Assembly (NCBI GenBank): GCA_023228995.1
Contig: JALOAD010000027.1
Span: 1-45,727 of the forward strand
Reading direction: 5' to 3'
Source: Candidatus Muiribacterium halophilum
Lineage (GTDB): Bacteria > Muiribacteriota > Muiribacteriia > Muiribacteriales > Muiribacteriaceae
Length of the DNA: 45,727 bases
Position numbers and translations under genes: made by a program. Positions 1 through 9,047 of the stretch are shown piece by piece. Position 1 is the first letter of the stretch. Every line of letters starts with the position of its first letter. Below the pieces are notes generated by a model. It ran no database searches. It had not been told where the DNA came from and saw only the letters and a list, made by a program, of their open reading frames with translations.

Positions 1-352
1 TGATCTTTAAGATCAATTCCTGATCAGACTTTTTCATCTTCCTCATATTCCATTTTTATTTTAACATATCTCCTTAAGTATTTATTCTATTTTTCCTCTA
101 TTTCTATTATACAATTCCTGACCAGTTGAGGAATCCAGCTTTAGACTATTAATTCTTAATTTTTAATTATTTCACTAATTTGTTATCTCGATACGATTCT
201 GAACCTAGATCTCGCTCTTGTTTTGAGTTTTTCATTCCATTGAACACGGGAATCTATCAATAAATAAAAAAATCATAATTTTTCTACATCAAAAAGTTTC
301 CAAAAGTCGTAATCACTTTAAAAATTATTATTATTATTGTATAGTAATTTAA
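1..352. other. Intergenic region with a decayed CCCGG-type repeat unit
   Basis: No convincing gene is visible here. Positions 182-220 look like a decayed copy of the CCCGG-hairpin repeat found intact at 39346-39466: the order gttatc, gattctga, gatctcgct and cttg is kept, but the CCCGG arms have mutated. The short string caattcctga occurs at about 15 and about 112. The last 40 bases hold the rsmA promoter. Whatever gene lies to the left is outside the window. Confidence 0.45.
317..345 (+). promoter_or_regulatory. Putative rsmA promoter; transcript may be leaderless
   Basis: A TATAGT hexamer at 340-345 ends 7 bases before the rsmA ATG at 353. That would place transcription start at or next to the start codon. 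A weak -35 (TTTAAA, 317-322) lies 17 bases upstream. No Shine-Dalgarno sequence precedes the ATG, unlike most genes in this window. Confidence 0.35.
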
Positions 353-1144
353 ATGAAAACAATAAGACAAGATATATATAATAAATTTGTTCATAGTAAA
401 ATAATACTTACTTCTAAACGAGGTCAGAATTATCTAAAAAACAAAGAAATACTTGATTTCATAGCATCACAAACAAAATTACTATTATCATCAAATATAG
501 TTGAAATAGGAACCGGACCAGGAATATTAACCGAACCACTCGCATTAACTGGAAAAAATATAATATCATTTGAACTTGATAAAGGAGTTTATGAAATTGT
601 CAATATATTACAAAAAGATTACAAAAATTTAACAATAATAAATAAAGATTTTCTTAAAACAGATATGGTTTTAGAAGATTTTGCAGTAGTTGCAAATATA
701 CCATATAATATAACTTCAGACATAATTAAAAAAATATTCACAGAATATAACCCCGAATGTGCAATTTTAATGGTGCAAAAAGAATTCGCACAAAAAATAA
801 TAACTGGAAATCCTGTAAATTCACAAACAGTTTTTATGAAAAATTGCTTTGAAATTGAATCATTAAAACAAGTATCCAAAAACGATTTTTTTCCACCACC
901 AAAAGTAAACTCAACCTTAATAAAAATAACACCTTTATATGAAAAAACATTTTTGCAACCATTTTATACTTTTTTGAAAGATATATTTTCCTTTAGAAAC
1001 AAGAATCTATCAGCTTTTTACAAAAAAAACAATCTAAATTCAAAATACAACGACTTAATGAAAAAAAAGATACAAAATTTAGAGTATAGGGAATTTTTAT
1101 CACTATTCAAAGAAAAAGGGGTCAAACCTGTGCATAACTCATAA
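353..1144 (+). CDS. rsmA: 16S rRNA adenine dimethyltransferase RsmA/KsgA
   Basis: This is a Rossmann-fold SAM-dependent methyltransferase of 263 residues, close to the family size. Visible motifs are GQNYL (24-28), the SAM-binding EIGTGPG (51-57), the catalytic NIPYNI (115-120) and FFPPPKV (179-185). The C-terminal stretch FSFRNKNL resembles the RsmA helix that contacts rRNA. RsmA dimethylates two adjacent adenines near the 3' end of 16S rRNA late in 30S assembly. Erm 23S methylases share these motifs. MVQKEFA and the PPPKV context favour RsmA, so Erm is the less likely alternative. The final residues (GVKPVHNS) are encoded by the inverted repeat of the downstream transposon relic, so the native C-terminus has been replaced. 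There is no Shine-Dalgarno sequence. Confidence 0.82.
   Translation: MKTIRQDIYNKFVHSKIILTSKRGQNYLKNKEILDFIASQTKLLLSSNIVEIGTGPGILTEPLALTGKNIISFELDKGVYEIVNILQKDYKNLTIINKDFLKTDMVLEDFAVVANIPYNITSDIIKKIFTEYNPECAILMVQKEFAQKIITGNPVNSQTVFMKNCFEIESLKQVSKNDFFPPPKVNSTLIKITPLYEKTFLQPFYTFLKDIFSFRNKNLSAFYKKNNLNSKYNDLMKKKIQNLEYREFLSLFKEKGVKPVHNS
1117..1138 (+). repeat. Left terminal inverted repeat of the RAYT-like relic
   Basis: These 22 bases are the exact reverse complement of 1483-1504. They encode the last residues of RsmA, and the rsmA stop codon follows at 1142-1144. Confidence 0.85.
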
Positions 1145-1208
1145 CTTGTTTGGAATAATCTTGCAAAAAAACTTATGCCGATAAAATCAATTCACTGCAT
1201 TGCAGTTA

Positions 1209-1499
1209 AGAATTCAATTTAAAAATGCCAGTTATTATGCAATGTCTTGCGGAGAGATAAAAAGATATATATTCAAAAAATATTGCTGAATTTAACATAA
1301 AAAAAATTTTTTTATAAAAAAACAACAAATTATTTACTAAGAAAACAAACAAGAATAAAAAAAGAAAAATATCGCTTGGTTATTTGACATAAGAGAGAAT
1401 TCAGTTTCTGGTATTGCAAAAAGATTGGCAGAGAAGATAAACAAAAATTTGAGTCTAAGAGATTCTTTAAAGAGATTATTGCGTTATGCACAGGTTTGA
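1209..1499 (+). pseudogene. Remnant of a REP-associated tyrosine transposase
   Basis: Frame 1209-1289 reads RIQFKNASYYAMSCGEIKRYIF. This parallels the N-terminal block of RAYT transposases, usually of the form RIEFPGAxYHVxSRGNERRxIF, with the metal-binding H and R already lost. Frame 1374-1499 ends with SVSGIAKRLAEKI and SLRDSLKRLL. This parallels the C-terminal DnaA-like helix-turn-helix tail of the same proteins, and its TGA falls inside the right inverted repeat. The middle, including the catalytic Tyr region, is missing. The protein is not functional. Confidence 0.62.
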
Positions 1500-1504
1500 C
1501 CCCT
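1483..1504 (-). repeat. Right terminal inverted repeat of the RAYT-like relic
   Basis: This is the exact reverse complement of 1117-1138. Read on the minus strand it supplies the last codons (GQTCA) and the TAA stop of the neighbouring glycosyltransferase gene. Confidence 0.85.
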
Positions 1505-2560
1505 CCTTCCTTTTAAATCTATTAGAAAATCTTTTATTTTATTTGCTGTTTTTTTCCATGAATATTGGCTTAAATCTAATTCTTCTGTTTCTTTTGCTAA
1601 TTTTACGCAATACTCTCTATCTTCGTACATTTTTCTCATTTTTTTCATTAGGTCTTTTATTTCTGGGGTTTTTATTTCAATTGTCTTTTTTTTATCTGAA
1701 TATAATATTCCATTCATCTTTTTTATTTTTGAGTTTATGAAAAGTCCGCCTTTACCTTTAAAAAATTCTTTATGCCCTCCTGTTTCTCCTACAATTACTG
1801 GAACATTTGATTTTAAAGAATCTAATATTGATAATCCAAATCCTTCGCTATAACTTGGTTGTATATAAACATGTGCATTTTTTATAAAGTTTTCAATTTC
1901 TTTTTCGCTGTATATTTTATCTATAAATTCTATATTGTTATTTGCACTTTTTATCATGTTTTGTATATTGATATCCCATTCACTTTTTTGAATATTATAT
2001 GGTATTTTGATTTGCAACTTAGCGTTTTCTGTTTTAGTAAATTCTTTTTTAAAAGCTTCAACTAATTCCCTTATTCCTTTTCGTTTTTGTGGCATCATTA
2101 TAACTCTAAACAAAAATACATTCTGTATATACTTTTTTGCATAATCTATTTTTTGTTTTTTTATATTACTTCCGTAAGGTGAGACTAATATCGGGACTGT
2201 TATATTATTTTCAATAAGTATGTTTTTGTTATACTCGTTTGGAACCCATATTCCGTCCATATTTTGGAGCCCATTTATCCACTCTTGTGATAATTCTTTG
2301 TACTCATATATAAAATGACATATTGAAATATCTGCTTGTCTCTTTTTTAATAAATTATCTGGGTGATCTATTAAAAGTTCAAAATCATTTTTTTCACAAT
2401 GTTCGTTTTCATACTTTTTAAATAAATCTTTTTTATATAAAAAACCTTTTTGTTCACAGTAATTAAAATCAAATAACTTTTCCAGTTCCACACTTATTTC
2501 TCTTGCTATTTTTGCCCAACTTGCTGGTGAATTGAATAAAGATACTAATCTCATTTTCAT
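1484..2560 (-). CDS. GT4-type glycosyltransferase
   Basis: This 358-residue protein has the GT-B organisation of retaining glycosyltransferase family 4. The nucleotide-sugar half contains FLFRVIMMPQKRKGIRELVEAF, and the E-x7-E type active-site segment is SYSEGFGLSILDSL, followed by PVIVGETGG. It probably transfers a sugar from a nucleotide donor to a surface glycan, but the substrate cannot be read from sequence. It is the last gene of the operon headed by pullulanase. Its ATG overlaps the stop of the preceding gene (ATGA). The C-terminus GQTCA is encoded by the right inverted repeat of the adjacent transposon relic, so the original end has been lost. Confidence 0.82.
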   Translation of the reverse strand: MKMRLVSLFNSPASWAKIAREISVELEKLFDFNYCEQKGFLYKKDLFKKYENEHCEKNDFELLIDHPDNLLKKRQADISICHFIYEYKELSQEWINGLQNMDGIWVPNEYNKNILIENNITVPILVSPYGSNIKKQKIDYAKKYIQNVFLFRVIMMPQKRKGIRELVEAFKKEFTKTENAKLQIKIPYNIQKSEWDINIQNMIKSANNNIEFIDKIYSEKEIENFIKNAHVYIQPSYSEGFGLSILDSLKSNVPVIVGETGGHKEFFKGKGGLFINSKIKKMNGILYSDKKKTIEIKTPEIKDLMKKMRKMYEDREYCVKLAKETEELDLSQYSWKKTANKIKDFLIDLKGRRGQTCA

Positions 2561-3831
2561 GAAATTGCCTGTTTTTTTCTCAAAATTTCTTTTTGCTTTA
2601 TTTTTTTTGATAAAAATAATTTTTTAAATACAGATTTTACGAGATTTAAATTATCGGTTTTAACTTCAATTTTATTTTTTTCTCTTAGTTCGGGATATAA
2701 AGTCCCTCCATAATGTCCACCTTCTGCTAGAAAATCATTTACTATAATTTTTAATTTTTCGTTACATTTTAAATTTTCTTTTTCTAAAAAATGCAATTTT
2801 AAATAATCTTCTTTTAAGGATTTTTTAATCACTTTCTCAACTTCTTCACAAGTTAAAAACATTATGAAAAATTTTGTTCTGTAATTAAAAAAACCAAGGA
2901 GATCTTCTGATGTGATATTTCCTTTATAAAAAAAAGTTTTAAAAAGCGATGAATTTATCAATACAGCATCAGCTTCATAATTATTTAACAACTCGTTTAA
3001 AAAACCTTCTATAATAATATTGTCTTTGTATTTTTCATAAAATAAATTATCAATTAAATGAAAATGTTTTTCCTTACCTTGTCGAATTTCTTCAAATCTC
3101 TTGTACATATTTGCGTTTATTTCATACTCTTTTGACAAAATTAACTTGTTAGAAAAATTTGTGATTTTACCTTTTTTTATAATTAATTCCATCTTCCCGG
3201 CAAATTTTCCAAATCCTCCTGCTTGGGCTATAATAGTTTGATTAACTACAAATGTACTTTTTATTTCAGTATGGGTATGTCCTCCAAATATAATGTCAAT
3301 TTCATCTGTATTTCTCGCAATTCTAATATCTTCATTAATTCCTAAATGTGAAATCAGTATTACAAAATCTACTTGATGATTATATTTTCCAATTATATCC
3401 GCATAAACAATCCCCATATCCTTACAAATAAATTTTTCTGATATAATTTCAGACGATAATCCAAAAAATAAAAATTTATATCCTTTGATATCAATAATAA
3501 TATAATCTTTTATTTTATTTTCTTTATCTTTTATATTAGAACTTAAAACTAATGGTCTTTCTTTATTTATTATATTAAAAACATTTTTTGGGAATGATAT
3601 AAAATCATGATTTCCTGGAACCCATATGTCTACAATGTCTGCGATACAATTCTCTATAAGTTTTCCTTTATAATCATGAGAAAAAGTATCTCCTGCATCT
3701 ATAACAACTGTATTTTCTTTTTTAGCATTTTCCATAATACTTTCTACAGCATTTAAAGAGTGTATATTTCCATGTATATCATTTGTATATAAAAAAGTTA
3801 ATTTTATTTTTTTATTCAAATTTATAACCAT
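2557..3831 (-). CDS. 5'-nucleotidase/UshA-like metallophosphatase
   Basis: The N-terminal half is a calcineurin-like metallophosphoesterase with the full motif series: NDIHG (D18, H20), DAGDTF (D45, D48), GNHD (73-76), SHLG and GGHTHT. The C-terminal half matches the 5'-nucleotidase C domain that binds the nucleotide base. Family members hydrolyse nucleotides or UDP-sugars, usually in the periplasm. Here no signal peptide precedes the first motif, so the protein may be cytoplasmic. The start at 3831 has AGAG 7 bases upstream and overlaps the previous gene by 20 bases. The stop overlaps the next start (ATGA). Confidence 0.8.
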   Translation of the reverse strand: MVINLNKKIKLTFLYTNDIHGNIHSLNAVESIMENAKKENTVVIDAGDTFSHDYKGKLIENCIADIVDIWVPGNHDFISFPKNVFNIINKERPLVLSSNIKDKENKIKDYIIIDIKGYKFLFFGLSSEIISEKFICKDMGIVYADIIGKYNHQVDFVILISHLGINEDIRIARNTDEIDIIFGGHTHTEIKSTFVVNQTIIAQAGGFGKFAGKMELIIKKGKITNFSNKLILSKEYEINANMYKRFEEIRQGKEKHFHLIDNLFYEKYKDNIIIEGFLNELLNNYEADAVLINSSLFKTFFYKGNITSEDLLGFFNYRTKFFIMFLTCEEVEKVIKKSLKEDYLKLHFLEKENLKCNEKLKIIVNDFLAEGGHYGGTLYPELREKNKIEVKTDNLNLVKSVFKKLFLSKKIKQKEILRKKQAIS

Positions 3832-5029
3832 ATATTTCTCTGAATTTATAAAAAGGTAAAAATTTTATCGGACTTATATTTTTACCATAGCTATCTTTAT
3901 ATATTAAAAATTTGAAATCCAAGTATGTGAAAAAACCTATAATCATAACTGAATGAGATGATACTCGAAAATCCTTTCCAAACTTCTCGAGAGCGATTCC
4001 TCCTATAAGAGGTTTTTTTTGCTTTAACCAACTTACAACATCTTCAAAACAATAAAAATCATCCTTAACTAATTTAAATTCATAGAAATTCAAGTAATCT
4101 TTTTTTCGAAATATTTTATCTGTATATTGATCTTTTATTGTATTAGGCACTTTATTAAAATCATCAAATACAAGCATTACATCTTTGAGTGACATTGAAA
4201 TGCTTTCTCCAGTAACTGGATCTTTTGCAAACATTGTTGGAGTTAAAGGAAATTTGTTTTCTTTTGAATTTCTATATCTATATAATAACTCTATAATTCT
4301 AGGATCAATTCCTTTATTTTTTTTACCATTGAGAAATTCTCTATAATTTCTTTTTATAGGTTTTTTCATTTTTCTTTCATAATAATCAAGAATATGAGCT
4401 ACTGAGTAAAAATAACATTTATAAGAAACTTCATAAGTGTCATCAGGAAAAATAAAATTATCACTTTTATTTTTTCTATTAAGATAATCTATTTGAGTTT
4501 TTGAAGTTTGCTGTTCTTTTACTGTATCAATTAATATTTCTAAAGAATCAATAATAAATAAATCTTCTGTATATTGTTTTTTTAAATTATCAAAATTATA
4601 ACCTATTGCAAAAAGTGTATTTCCATCAGCATAAGCTTTTAATACTACAGGTTGTAATTGTTTTGCAAAAATTGTTTTTTCTCTAAATAAAAAATCTGGT
4701 ATATTATTTTTGGAATTTAATTTTTCGGGATTTAAAATAGAATATTCCCACTCAAGTAATTCTTTGCCTGTTGAATTAATTAATATAGGATTTTCAAAAC
4801 CTTCTATTGTTATTCTATAATTATTATTTTCAATTTTCACTTGTTTGAATTCAGGTTTTATGGGAAGCTTTTTATATTCATAAATTACATCTGAAAGTTT
4901 ATTACTTTCAATTATCGAATTTATTATTGTCTTATATATATTTTGAGTTATTTCTTCCGAATTAATTTCACTTATTGATGTTATACATAAAAAAGTAATA
5001 AAAATGAATATAGAATATAACGCTCTCAT
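3812..5029 (-). CDS. Exported papain-like (C39-like) cysteine peptidase
   Basis: This is a 405-residue protein with a signal peptide (hydrophobic 5-20). The C-terminal half shows the circular order of a papain-fold active site: Cys205 in YKCYFYSVAHIL at the start of a helix, His359 in SSHSVMIIGF, and Asp379 in YKDSYGKN. This matches C39-type or papain-like peptidases. Residues 25-190 form a domain I do not recognise. The gene starts by ATGA overlap with waaA and has no obvious ribosome binding site, so translational coupling is likely. The substrate is unknown. A transglutaminase-like acyltransferase is an alternative, but the C-H-D spacing fits a peptidase better. Confidence 0.6.
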   Translation of the reverse strand: MRALYSIFIFITFLCITSISEINSEEITQNIYKTIINSIIESNKLSDVIYEYKKLPIKPEFKQVKIENNNYRITIEGFENPILINSTGKELLEWEYSILNPEKLNSKNNIPDFLFREKTIFAKQLQPVVLKAYADGNTLFAIGYNFDNLKKQYTEDLFIIDSLEILIDTVKEQQTSKTQIDYLNRKNKSDNFIFPDDTYEVSYKCYFYSVAHILDYYERKMKKPIKRNYREFLNGKKNKGIDPRIIELLYRYRNSKENKFPLTPTMFAKDPVTGESISMSLKDVMLVFDDFNKVPNTIKDQYTDKIFRKKDYLNFYEFKLVKDDFYCFEDVVSWLKQKKPLIGGIALEKFGKDFRVSSHSVMIIGFFTYLDFKFLIYKDSYGKNISPIKFLPFYKFREIYGYKFE

Positions 5030-6306
5030 AGATATTTGTTAATTATTCCAGATATTTTCTTTATAGATCCCATATTATTATTAATCATAGTTCTCGCTTT
5101 ATGATCGATTTCTTGATAAAGTTCCGCATCATTATAAAGTTCGATTATTTTTTCAGATAATTTATCAGAGTTATTTACTTCAAAACCACATTCATATTTT
5201 AAAGTCTGCTCCGCAATATATTCAAAATTATACATAGATTTTCCAAAAAATACAGGTATGCCAAATCTTGTTGCTTCAAGAGTATTATGACCACCTCTAT
5301 CTATAATGCTTCCGCCTATAAAAGCTATATCTGAAATTCCATAAGCGTATTGTAATTCGCCTATAGTATCGAGTATAATAGTATCATATAAATTTTTTTT
5401 ATCTTTTTCAATTTGGGTTTTTAAAGTAAAACTCAATCTATATCTATCAAGAATTTTATAAATTTTTTCACATTCTTTAATATGTCTAGGTGCAATTATC
5501 AAGCAAATATCATTTAATTTTTCTTTTATTTTTACAAAAGAATTAATAATAAACTCATATTCTCCATCGTGAACAGAACCTGCGATTATAACTTTTCTGT
5601 TTTCAGGTATTGCAAATTCGTATGAAATTTTTGCAAATTTGTTTTTATCGATTTCTTTGAGCATTGAATCAAATTTAAGATTTCCCATAACAAAAACCTT
5701 TTCTTTTTTAGCTCCGATTTCTATAATCCTTTCAGAATCATTTTGAGATTGTACAGCTATTACATCAAAATAATTAATAAAGACTCTAAAAAATCTTCTA
5801 AAATAATAATAATTTTTATAAGATGATGGTGAAATTCTTCCATTAAAAAGTATTGCAGGGATACACCTTTTTTTGAGCTCATTCATAAAATTAGGCCATA
5901 TTTCTGTTTCAGCAATAAGAACAATATGAGGTTTTATTATTCTTATGAATTCTTTACAGGTATCTTTAAAATCTAACGGAAAAAAAACATGATTAACTTT
6001 TTCACCAAAAGTTTTTTCTACCATTTCTTTTCCAGTTGTTGTTACAGTTGAAATAACTATATTGTAATTATTGCTATATTCAGATAAAAGATATTCTATT
6101 AAAGGTGTTGAAGCAACAACTTCCCCAACTGATACTGCATGTACAAGAATATTTTTTTTTGAATTATTTTCTGTATTATTATCAAAATAATTAAATTTCA
6201 TTCTTTCTTTAAGGTGCATATATCTTTTTTTATCAGCAAAAAAAAGATATAACATTACAATTTTAAACAATGTATATCTTAGTAAAAATATTAAAACATT
6301 ATACAT
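5026..6306 (-). CDS. waaA: 3-deoxy-D-manno-octulosonic acid (Kdo) transferase
   Basis: The enzyme is GT30, which transfers Kdo from CMP-Kdo to a lipid A precursor at the inner face of the inner membrane. Visible features are an N-terminal membrane anchor (about 2-23), LKERM, HAVSVGEV with the conserved Glu62, ETEIWPN (133-139), NGRIS and GNLKFD. The second domain shows GSVHDGE, IIAPRH and FIGGS, then GGHNTLE. The length of 426 residues is normal. The gene overlaps the pullulanase stop by one base (TAATG). It is the strongest sign in the window that this is a diderm making LPS. No other lipid A genes are present nearby. Confidence 0.93.
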   Translation of the reverse strand: MYNVLIFLLRYTLFKIVMLYLFFADKKRYMHLKERMKFNYFDNNTENNSKKNILVHAVSVGEVVASTPLIEYLLSEYSNNYNIVISTVTTTGKEMVEKTFGEKVNHVFFPLDFKDTCKEFIRIIKPHIVLIAETEIWPNFMNELKKRCIPAILFNGRISPSSYKNYYYFRRFFRVFINYFDVIAVQSQNDSERIIEIGAKKEKVFVMGNLKFDSMLKEIDKNKFAKISYEFAIPENRKVIIAGSVHDGEYEFIINSFVKIKEKLNDICLIIAPRHIKECEKIYKILDRYRLSFTLKTQIEKDKKNLYDTIILDTIGELQYAYGISDIAFIGGSIIDRGGHNTLEATRFGIPVFFGKSMYNFEYIAEQTLKYECGFEVNNSDKLSEKIIELYNDAELYQEIDHKARTMINNNMGSIKKISGIINKYL

Positions 6307-9047
6307 TAAAATCCTTCTCTTTTAAGCATTAAAGCTGATAAACCTGGTAAAGTTATGTAATTTTTCATATTTTTACTTGAATTACTATAAAGTCCATTTA
6401 ATAAAACCTTGTAATTGCCTTTATGATTAATAGTAGTTCCTGTTTCAGATACATTGAAAAACAGTAGTATATCGCAATCTATATATTCAATACCAATAAT
6501 ATGGGTAGGTGTATCCAATATTTTCATATTTGTTAAAATTTCTTTTTTGTCTTTATATTTAAAACAATTTAGCTCTTTTCTAAGTTTTATTATTTCTTGA
6601 TAATAAGTAAATACTTTAAAATATTTTTCTTTATCTTCCCATTTTATAGCATTAACTTTATCACCTGCATTATAAGAATTATGGTTTAAATCTTTTGATC
6701 TTAAAATTTCAACTCCAGAATGAATAAATGGAATTCCCTGAGCAAACATTACAAAAGTATTTGCAAGTGTTGCTCTTTTAGATATTTCTTCTAAAGTTGC
6801 ATTAGGATATATTTTTTTAATTTTATCAGTTAATGTCAGGTTATCATGGCAAGTTACATAGTTTATTGTTTCAGATGGATACTGAGCAAATTCGTTTATT
6901 GCTCCAAAAAGTCCATTTATAACATCATTTTTTTTACTATAATCTCCTGTAATATAACCTTTTCCCATACCATCTGTATCGCCTTTAATTGCATTTCTAA
7001 AACTATCGTTAAAAACAGATATCTTTCTTCCTCTTTGTTTTCCTTTATAAAATTTAAGATTTTCTGAAAGCAATGATGGTCCACCATTCCAAGGTTCACC
7101 ATAAATAATTACTTCAGGAAATACTTTATTAAGTTTTTCTTCAATTTCATACATAGTATGTACATCATGAAGAGCCATAAGATCAAATCTAAAACCATCA
7201 ATTTTATATTCTTGAACAAAGAAAATCATAGAATCTATGATATGCTTTTTAAACATAAAATGTTCGGAAGCTGTTTCATTTCCACAACCTGAACCATTAC
7301 CAAATTCCATTTTGTCTGAGATTCTATAATAATAATACGGAACTGTTTTTGAAAGACTAGAATCTAATCCTGAAAAAGTATGATTATAAACTACATCAAG
7401 AATAACACCAATACCTTTTTCATGTATGGAACTTATCATTTGTTTAAATTCACTTACTCTGGAATTGGGGTCTTCTGGAAATTCTGAATATGAACCTTCT
7501 AAAGCAAAATATGATGAAGGATCATAACCCCAGTTATATCCACCTTTTGTTTCATCAACACTTGCAAAATCCATAACAGGTAAAATATGTATATGTGTAA
7601 TTCCCAACTCTTTTATATGCGATAAAGCGGTCTTTATATTTTTATTATCAGGTAAAAATGTATCTTTTTGTCCAAAACCTAAAAACATTCCTTTTTTTGT
7701 AACACCTGAGTTTTTTGATACTGTAAGATCTCTTATATGAGCTTCATATAATATTATATTTTGAATATTTTTGTTATAAGAAGGTCTTTTATTATTTAAA
7801 AATTCATCTGTATCAGTACTTTTTAAATCTCCCACAAAACTTTTTTCACCATTTATACCTGAAAAATAACACCATGGATCAGCTGTTATAACTTCTTTTT
7901 CATACTGCAACATTTTATACTGATAAAATTTGCCTTTAAGATCTTTTTTTATAATAAGTTCAAATATATTATCTTTTTTTATCATTTCAATATCTTTGAA
8001 ATTTGATTTATCTTCAAACAATCTTACAAATGCTTTTTTTGAAACCGGAGACCATAATCTAAAAATAGTTTTTTCTTTATCGACTCTATAACCAAGCCAA
8101 TCATCGAATTTATAATTATCAAGCATTGAATAAGGTATTGCAGTCTTTTGAACTAATCCAGTTATATTAACACTATATTTTATTTCAGGCTTTAATTTTT
8201 TTAAAGTTTTTATAAAAAATATGTTTGATAATTCATTTTGCTTTTTTAAAACTATGTTATTATCTGGAAACCATCTTTCATCAACTCCGTCTGAAACAAA
8301 AAATTTGAATTCAGTATTAGTGGCTATTTGTTTTTTAGATATTCCCATTTCTCTTTCTAATACAAAAACTTTGTTTTTTCTTATAAATTTAAGCTCTTTA
8401 TCTTCTTTTTTCCATGAATTTATTGAAGATACAAGAAATACTTCAAGTTTTTTGCTGTCTGTAATTCCAAAATCTGCTGGATTAAATTCTATTATCACTT
8501 TATTATTTTCAAATTTAAAATATCTATCATTAGGATCATTACTTGTAAATACATCTTTTACAGGTATTGTTATATCATTATCATTTATAAAAATTTCATC
8601 TTTAATTTTTTTTATATCAACAGGTATTGTTGTAGATATTTTTATTAAATCATCATCTATTATAAGTGCACCATTTATCCTATTGCTTTTATCCACCATT
8701 TCCTCCTTGAAATAAATAGTATTATCTCCTGAAACTAAATATAAATTTTCTACTTTATTATTTATATCGATATATCTGTCTGAATCAATATCTTTTTTTT
8801 CCCATTCACCTTTTCTTATTATAAATCCAACTCTTTTAGTTTGATCTGAAATATTAATACTAGCTAGATTTCCATAAGATGTATTTTTATTGAATTCAAA
8901 AGAATTTCCAGGATTTCCTTCTTCCCATAACCATACATTCCAATCTTTGTAATCATTATCAAATCTAAAATAATTAAAATTAATAGTAGTTGAATTGACA
9001 ATTACAGCTGAAAAAAAGAAAAATAAAAGGAATTTTTTTATAAACAT
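6306..9047 (-). CDS. pulA: Exported type I pullulanase
   Basis: This is a 913-residue alpha-glucan debranching enzyme of family GH13. In order it has a signal peptide (about 1-18), a CBM41/PUD starch-binding module starting with FNYFRFDN and WNVWLWEEG, linker modules including CBM48 (FRLWSP...AFVRLF), and the catalytic barrel. The type I pullulanase signature YNWGYDP lies near residue 506. The catalytic residues are Asp in DGFRFD (about 620), Glu in YGEPWNGG (about 650) and the transition-state Asp in CHDN (about 733). It should hydrolyse alpha-1,6 bonds in pullulan, glycogen or starch outside the cytoplasm. GAGGAC precedes the ATG by 4-5 bases. It heads the five-gene operon running to 1484. 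Confidence 0.92.
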   Translation of the reverse strand: MFIKKFLLFFFFSAVIVNSTTINFNYFRFDNDYKDWNVWLWEEGNPGNSFEFNKNTSYGNLASINISDQTKRVGFIIRKGEWEKKDIDSDRYIDINNKVENLYLVSGDNTIYFKEEMVDKSNRINGALIIDDDLIKISTTIPVDIKKIKDEIFINDNDITIPVKDVFTSNDPNDRYFKFENNKVIIEFNPADFGITDSKKLEVFLVSSINSWKKEDKELKFIRKNKVFVLEREMGISKKQIATNTEFKFFVSDGVDERWFPDNNIVLKKQNELSNIFFIKTLKKLKPEIKYSVNITGLVQKTAIPYSMLDNYKFDDWLGYRVDKEKTIFRLWSPVSKKAFVRLFEDKSNFKDIEMIKKDNIFELIIKKDLKGKFYQYKMLQYEKEVITADPWCYFSGINGEKSFVGDLKSTDTDEFLNNKRPSYNKNIQNIILYEAHIRDLTVSKNSGVTKKGMFLGFGQKDTFLPDNKNIKTALSHIKELGITHIHILPVMDFASVDETKGGYNWGYDPSSYFALEGSYSEFPEDPNSRVSEFKQMISSIHEKGIGVILDVVYNHTFSGLDSSLSKTVPYYYYRISDKMEFGNGSGCGNETASEHFMFKKHIIDSMIFFVQEYKIDGFRFDLMALHDVHTMYEIEEKLNKVFPEVIIYGEPWNGGPSLLSENLKFYKGKQRGRKISVFNDSFRNAIKGDTDGMGKGYITGDYSKKNDVINGLFGAINEFAQYPSETINYVTCHDNLTLTDKIKKIYPNATLEEISKRATLANTFVMFAQGIPFIHSGVEILRSKDLNHNSYNAGDKVNAIKWEDKEKYFKVFTYYQEIIKLRKELNCFKYKDKKEILTNMKILDTPTHIIGIEYIDCDILLFFNVSETGTTINHKGNYKVLLNGLYSNSSKNMKNYITLPGLSALMLKREGF

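Larger units (their letters stand above)
1117..1504. mobile_element. Decayed REP/RAYT-like transposable element
   Basis: A perfect 22-bp inverted repeat (AGGGGTCAAACC... at 1117-1138 and its complement at 1483-1504) bounds about 344 bases. The interior holds two in-frame fragments resembling the N- and C-terminal ends of a REP-associated tyrosine (Y1, IS200-like) transposase. GGGGTCA-type palindromic ends next to such transposases are familiar from RAYT loci. The centre is deleted or scrambled and no intact transposase remains. The element lies exactly between convergent rsmA and the glycosyltransferase gene, and both reading frames end in its termini. Confidence 0.7.

Noticed and set aside
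353-1144. Erm-type 23S rRNA methylase (antibiotic resistance)
   Set aside because: The NIPYNI and EFLSLF segments recall Erm, but MVQKEFA, FFPPPKV and FSFRNKNL fit RsmA better. No second rsmA can be checked for here.
8221-8715. 164-codon plus-strand frame opposite pulA
   Set aside because: It is antisense to a well-supported pullulanase gene and has no recognisable domain or ribosome binding site.
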